The position numbers were made by a program, and so were the translations under genes. A model generated the notes under the pieces. That model searched no databases. It was given only the letters and a program-made list of their open reading frames with translations, and was not told where the DNA came from. From DATLMR01 sp035634255 (GTDB lineage: Bacteria; Acidobacteriota; Blastocatellia; UBA7656), in contig DASQDI010000139.1 in the NCBI GenBank assembly GCA_035634255.1, positions 1-32,505 on the forward strand: a stretch of DNA of 32,505 nt. The letters run 5' to 3'. Every line of letters begins with the position of its first letter. The first letter of the stretch is position 1. Below, in pieces: positions 32,467-32,505 of this stretch.

Positions 32467-32505
32467 ATGAAGGGAGATAATTTGAGCGAAGAACGAAAAG
32501 GCATG
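32467..32505 (+). CDS. Start of a further gene, truncated by the window edge
   Basis: An ATG at 32467 and a TTG at 32482 are in the same frame, which stays open to the edge (13 codons, ending S-E-E-R-K-G-M). AAGGGAG lies 5 nt upstream of the TTG and favours it. Too little is visible to name a product. Confidence 0.35.
   Translation, partial: MKGDNLSEERKGM

Noticed and set aside
31395..32504. 369-codon minus-strand frame opposite the zinc-ribbon gene
   Set aside because: Antisense to a protein with two CxxC pairs and membrane helices; no domain in the antisense product.
1..32505. tRNA or rRNA genes, insertion sequences, integrases, phage structural genes
   Set aside because: No cloverleaf, rRNA segment, transposase or phage protein was recognised in any gap or frame.

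Overview
The window is about 32.5 kb of mostly high-GC, densely coded bacterial DNA. It looks like a chromosome segment from a Gram-negative Acidobacteriota, plausibly class Blastocatellia. The grounds are two secreted VWFA-related proteins of the type expanded in acidobacteria, an outer-membrane biogenesis block (TamB, a large Omp85/BamA, a SurA-like protein), and two decayed genes that resemble secreted families I associate with that group. The taxonomic call is inference; no rRNA or tRNA gene is present.

Layout. (1) 1-2744, minus strand: a large partial gene running off the left edge. It encodes a calcineurin-like metallophosphoesterase, an NB-ARC STAND ATPase and kinesin-light-chain-type TPRs. 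It is visibly more AT-rich than its neighbours and is the best candidate for a conflict or defence system here. (2) 3073-6832: a 67-residue membrane protein, a short Rho factor and RecQ. (3) 7098-8257: a two-gene unit of a YkuD-like His/Ser-Gly-Cys protein without a signal peptide and a secreted partner. (4) 8291-10026, minus strand: a sugar-nucleotide epimerase and a glycosyltransferase joined by an ATGA overlap. (5) 10172-11211: a lower-GC patch with a strong terminator, two frameshifted genes and a good sigma-70-type promoter. (6) 11303-17506: hemW, a VWFA protein, threonine aldolase, cytidylate kinase, riboflavin synthase and a RibBA that lacks two of three expected zinc cysteines. (7) 17631-25441: tamB, a seven-POTRA BamA and a SurA-like chaperone. 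(8) 25655-27346: the second VWFA protein. (9) 27582-31313: purF, a ComEC-type metallo-beta-lactamase protein, a DUF3006 protein and purM. The last three are coupled by ATGA overlaps. (10) 31398-32387: a zinc-ribbon membrane protein, then the first codons of one more gene at the right edge.

Smaller signals recur between genes. Several promoters carry a TGC-TAnnnT extended -10 close to the start codon, and one would make hemW leaderless. A 48-bp repeat sits just downstream of both VWFA genes in opposite orientations. A 20-bp perfect palindrome lies between recQ and the YkuD-like gene. No CRISPR array, insertion sequence, integrase or prophage gene was seen.
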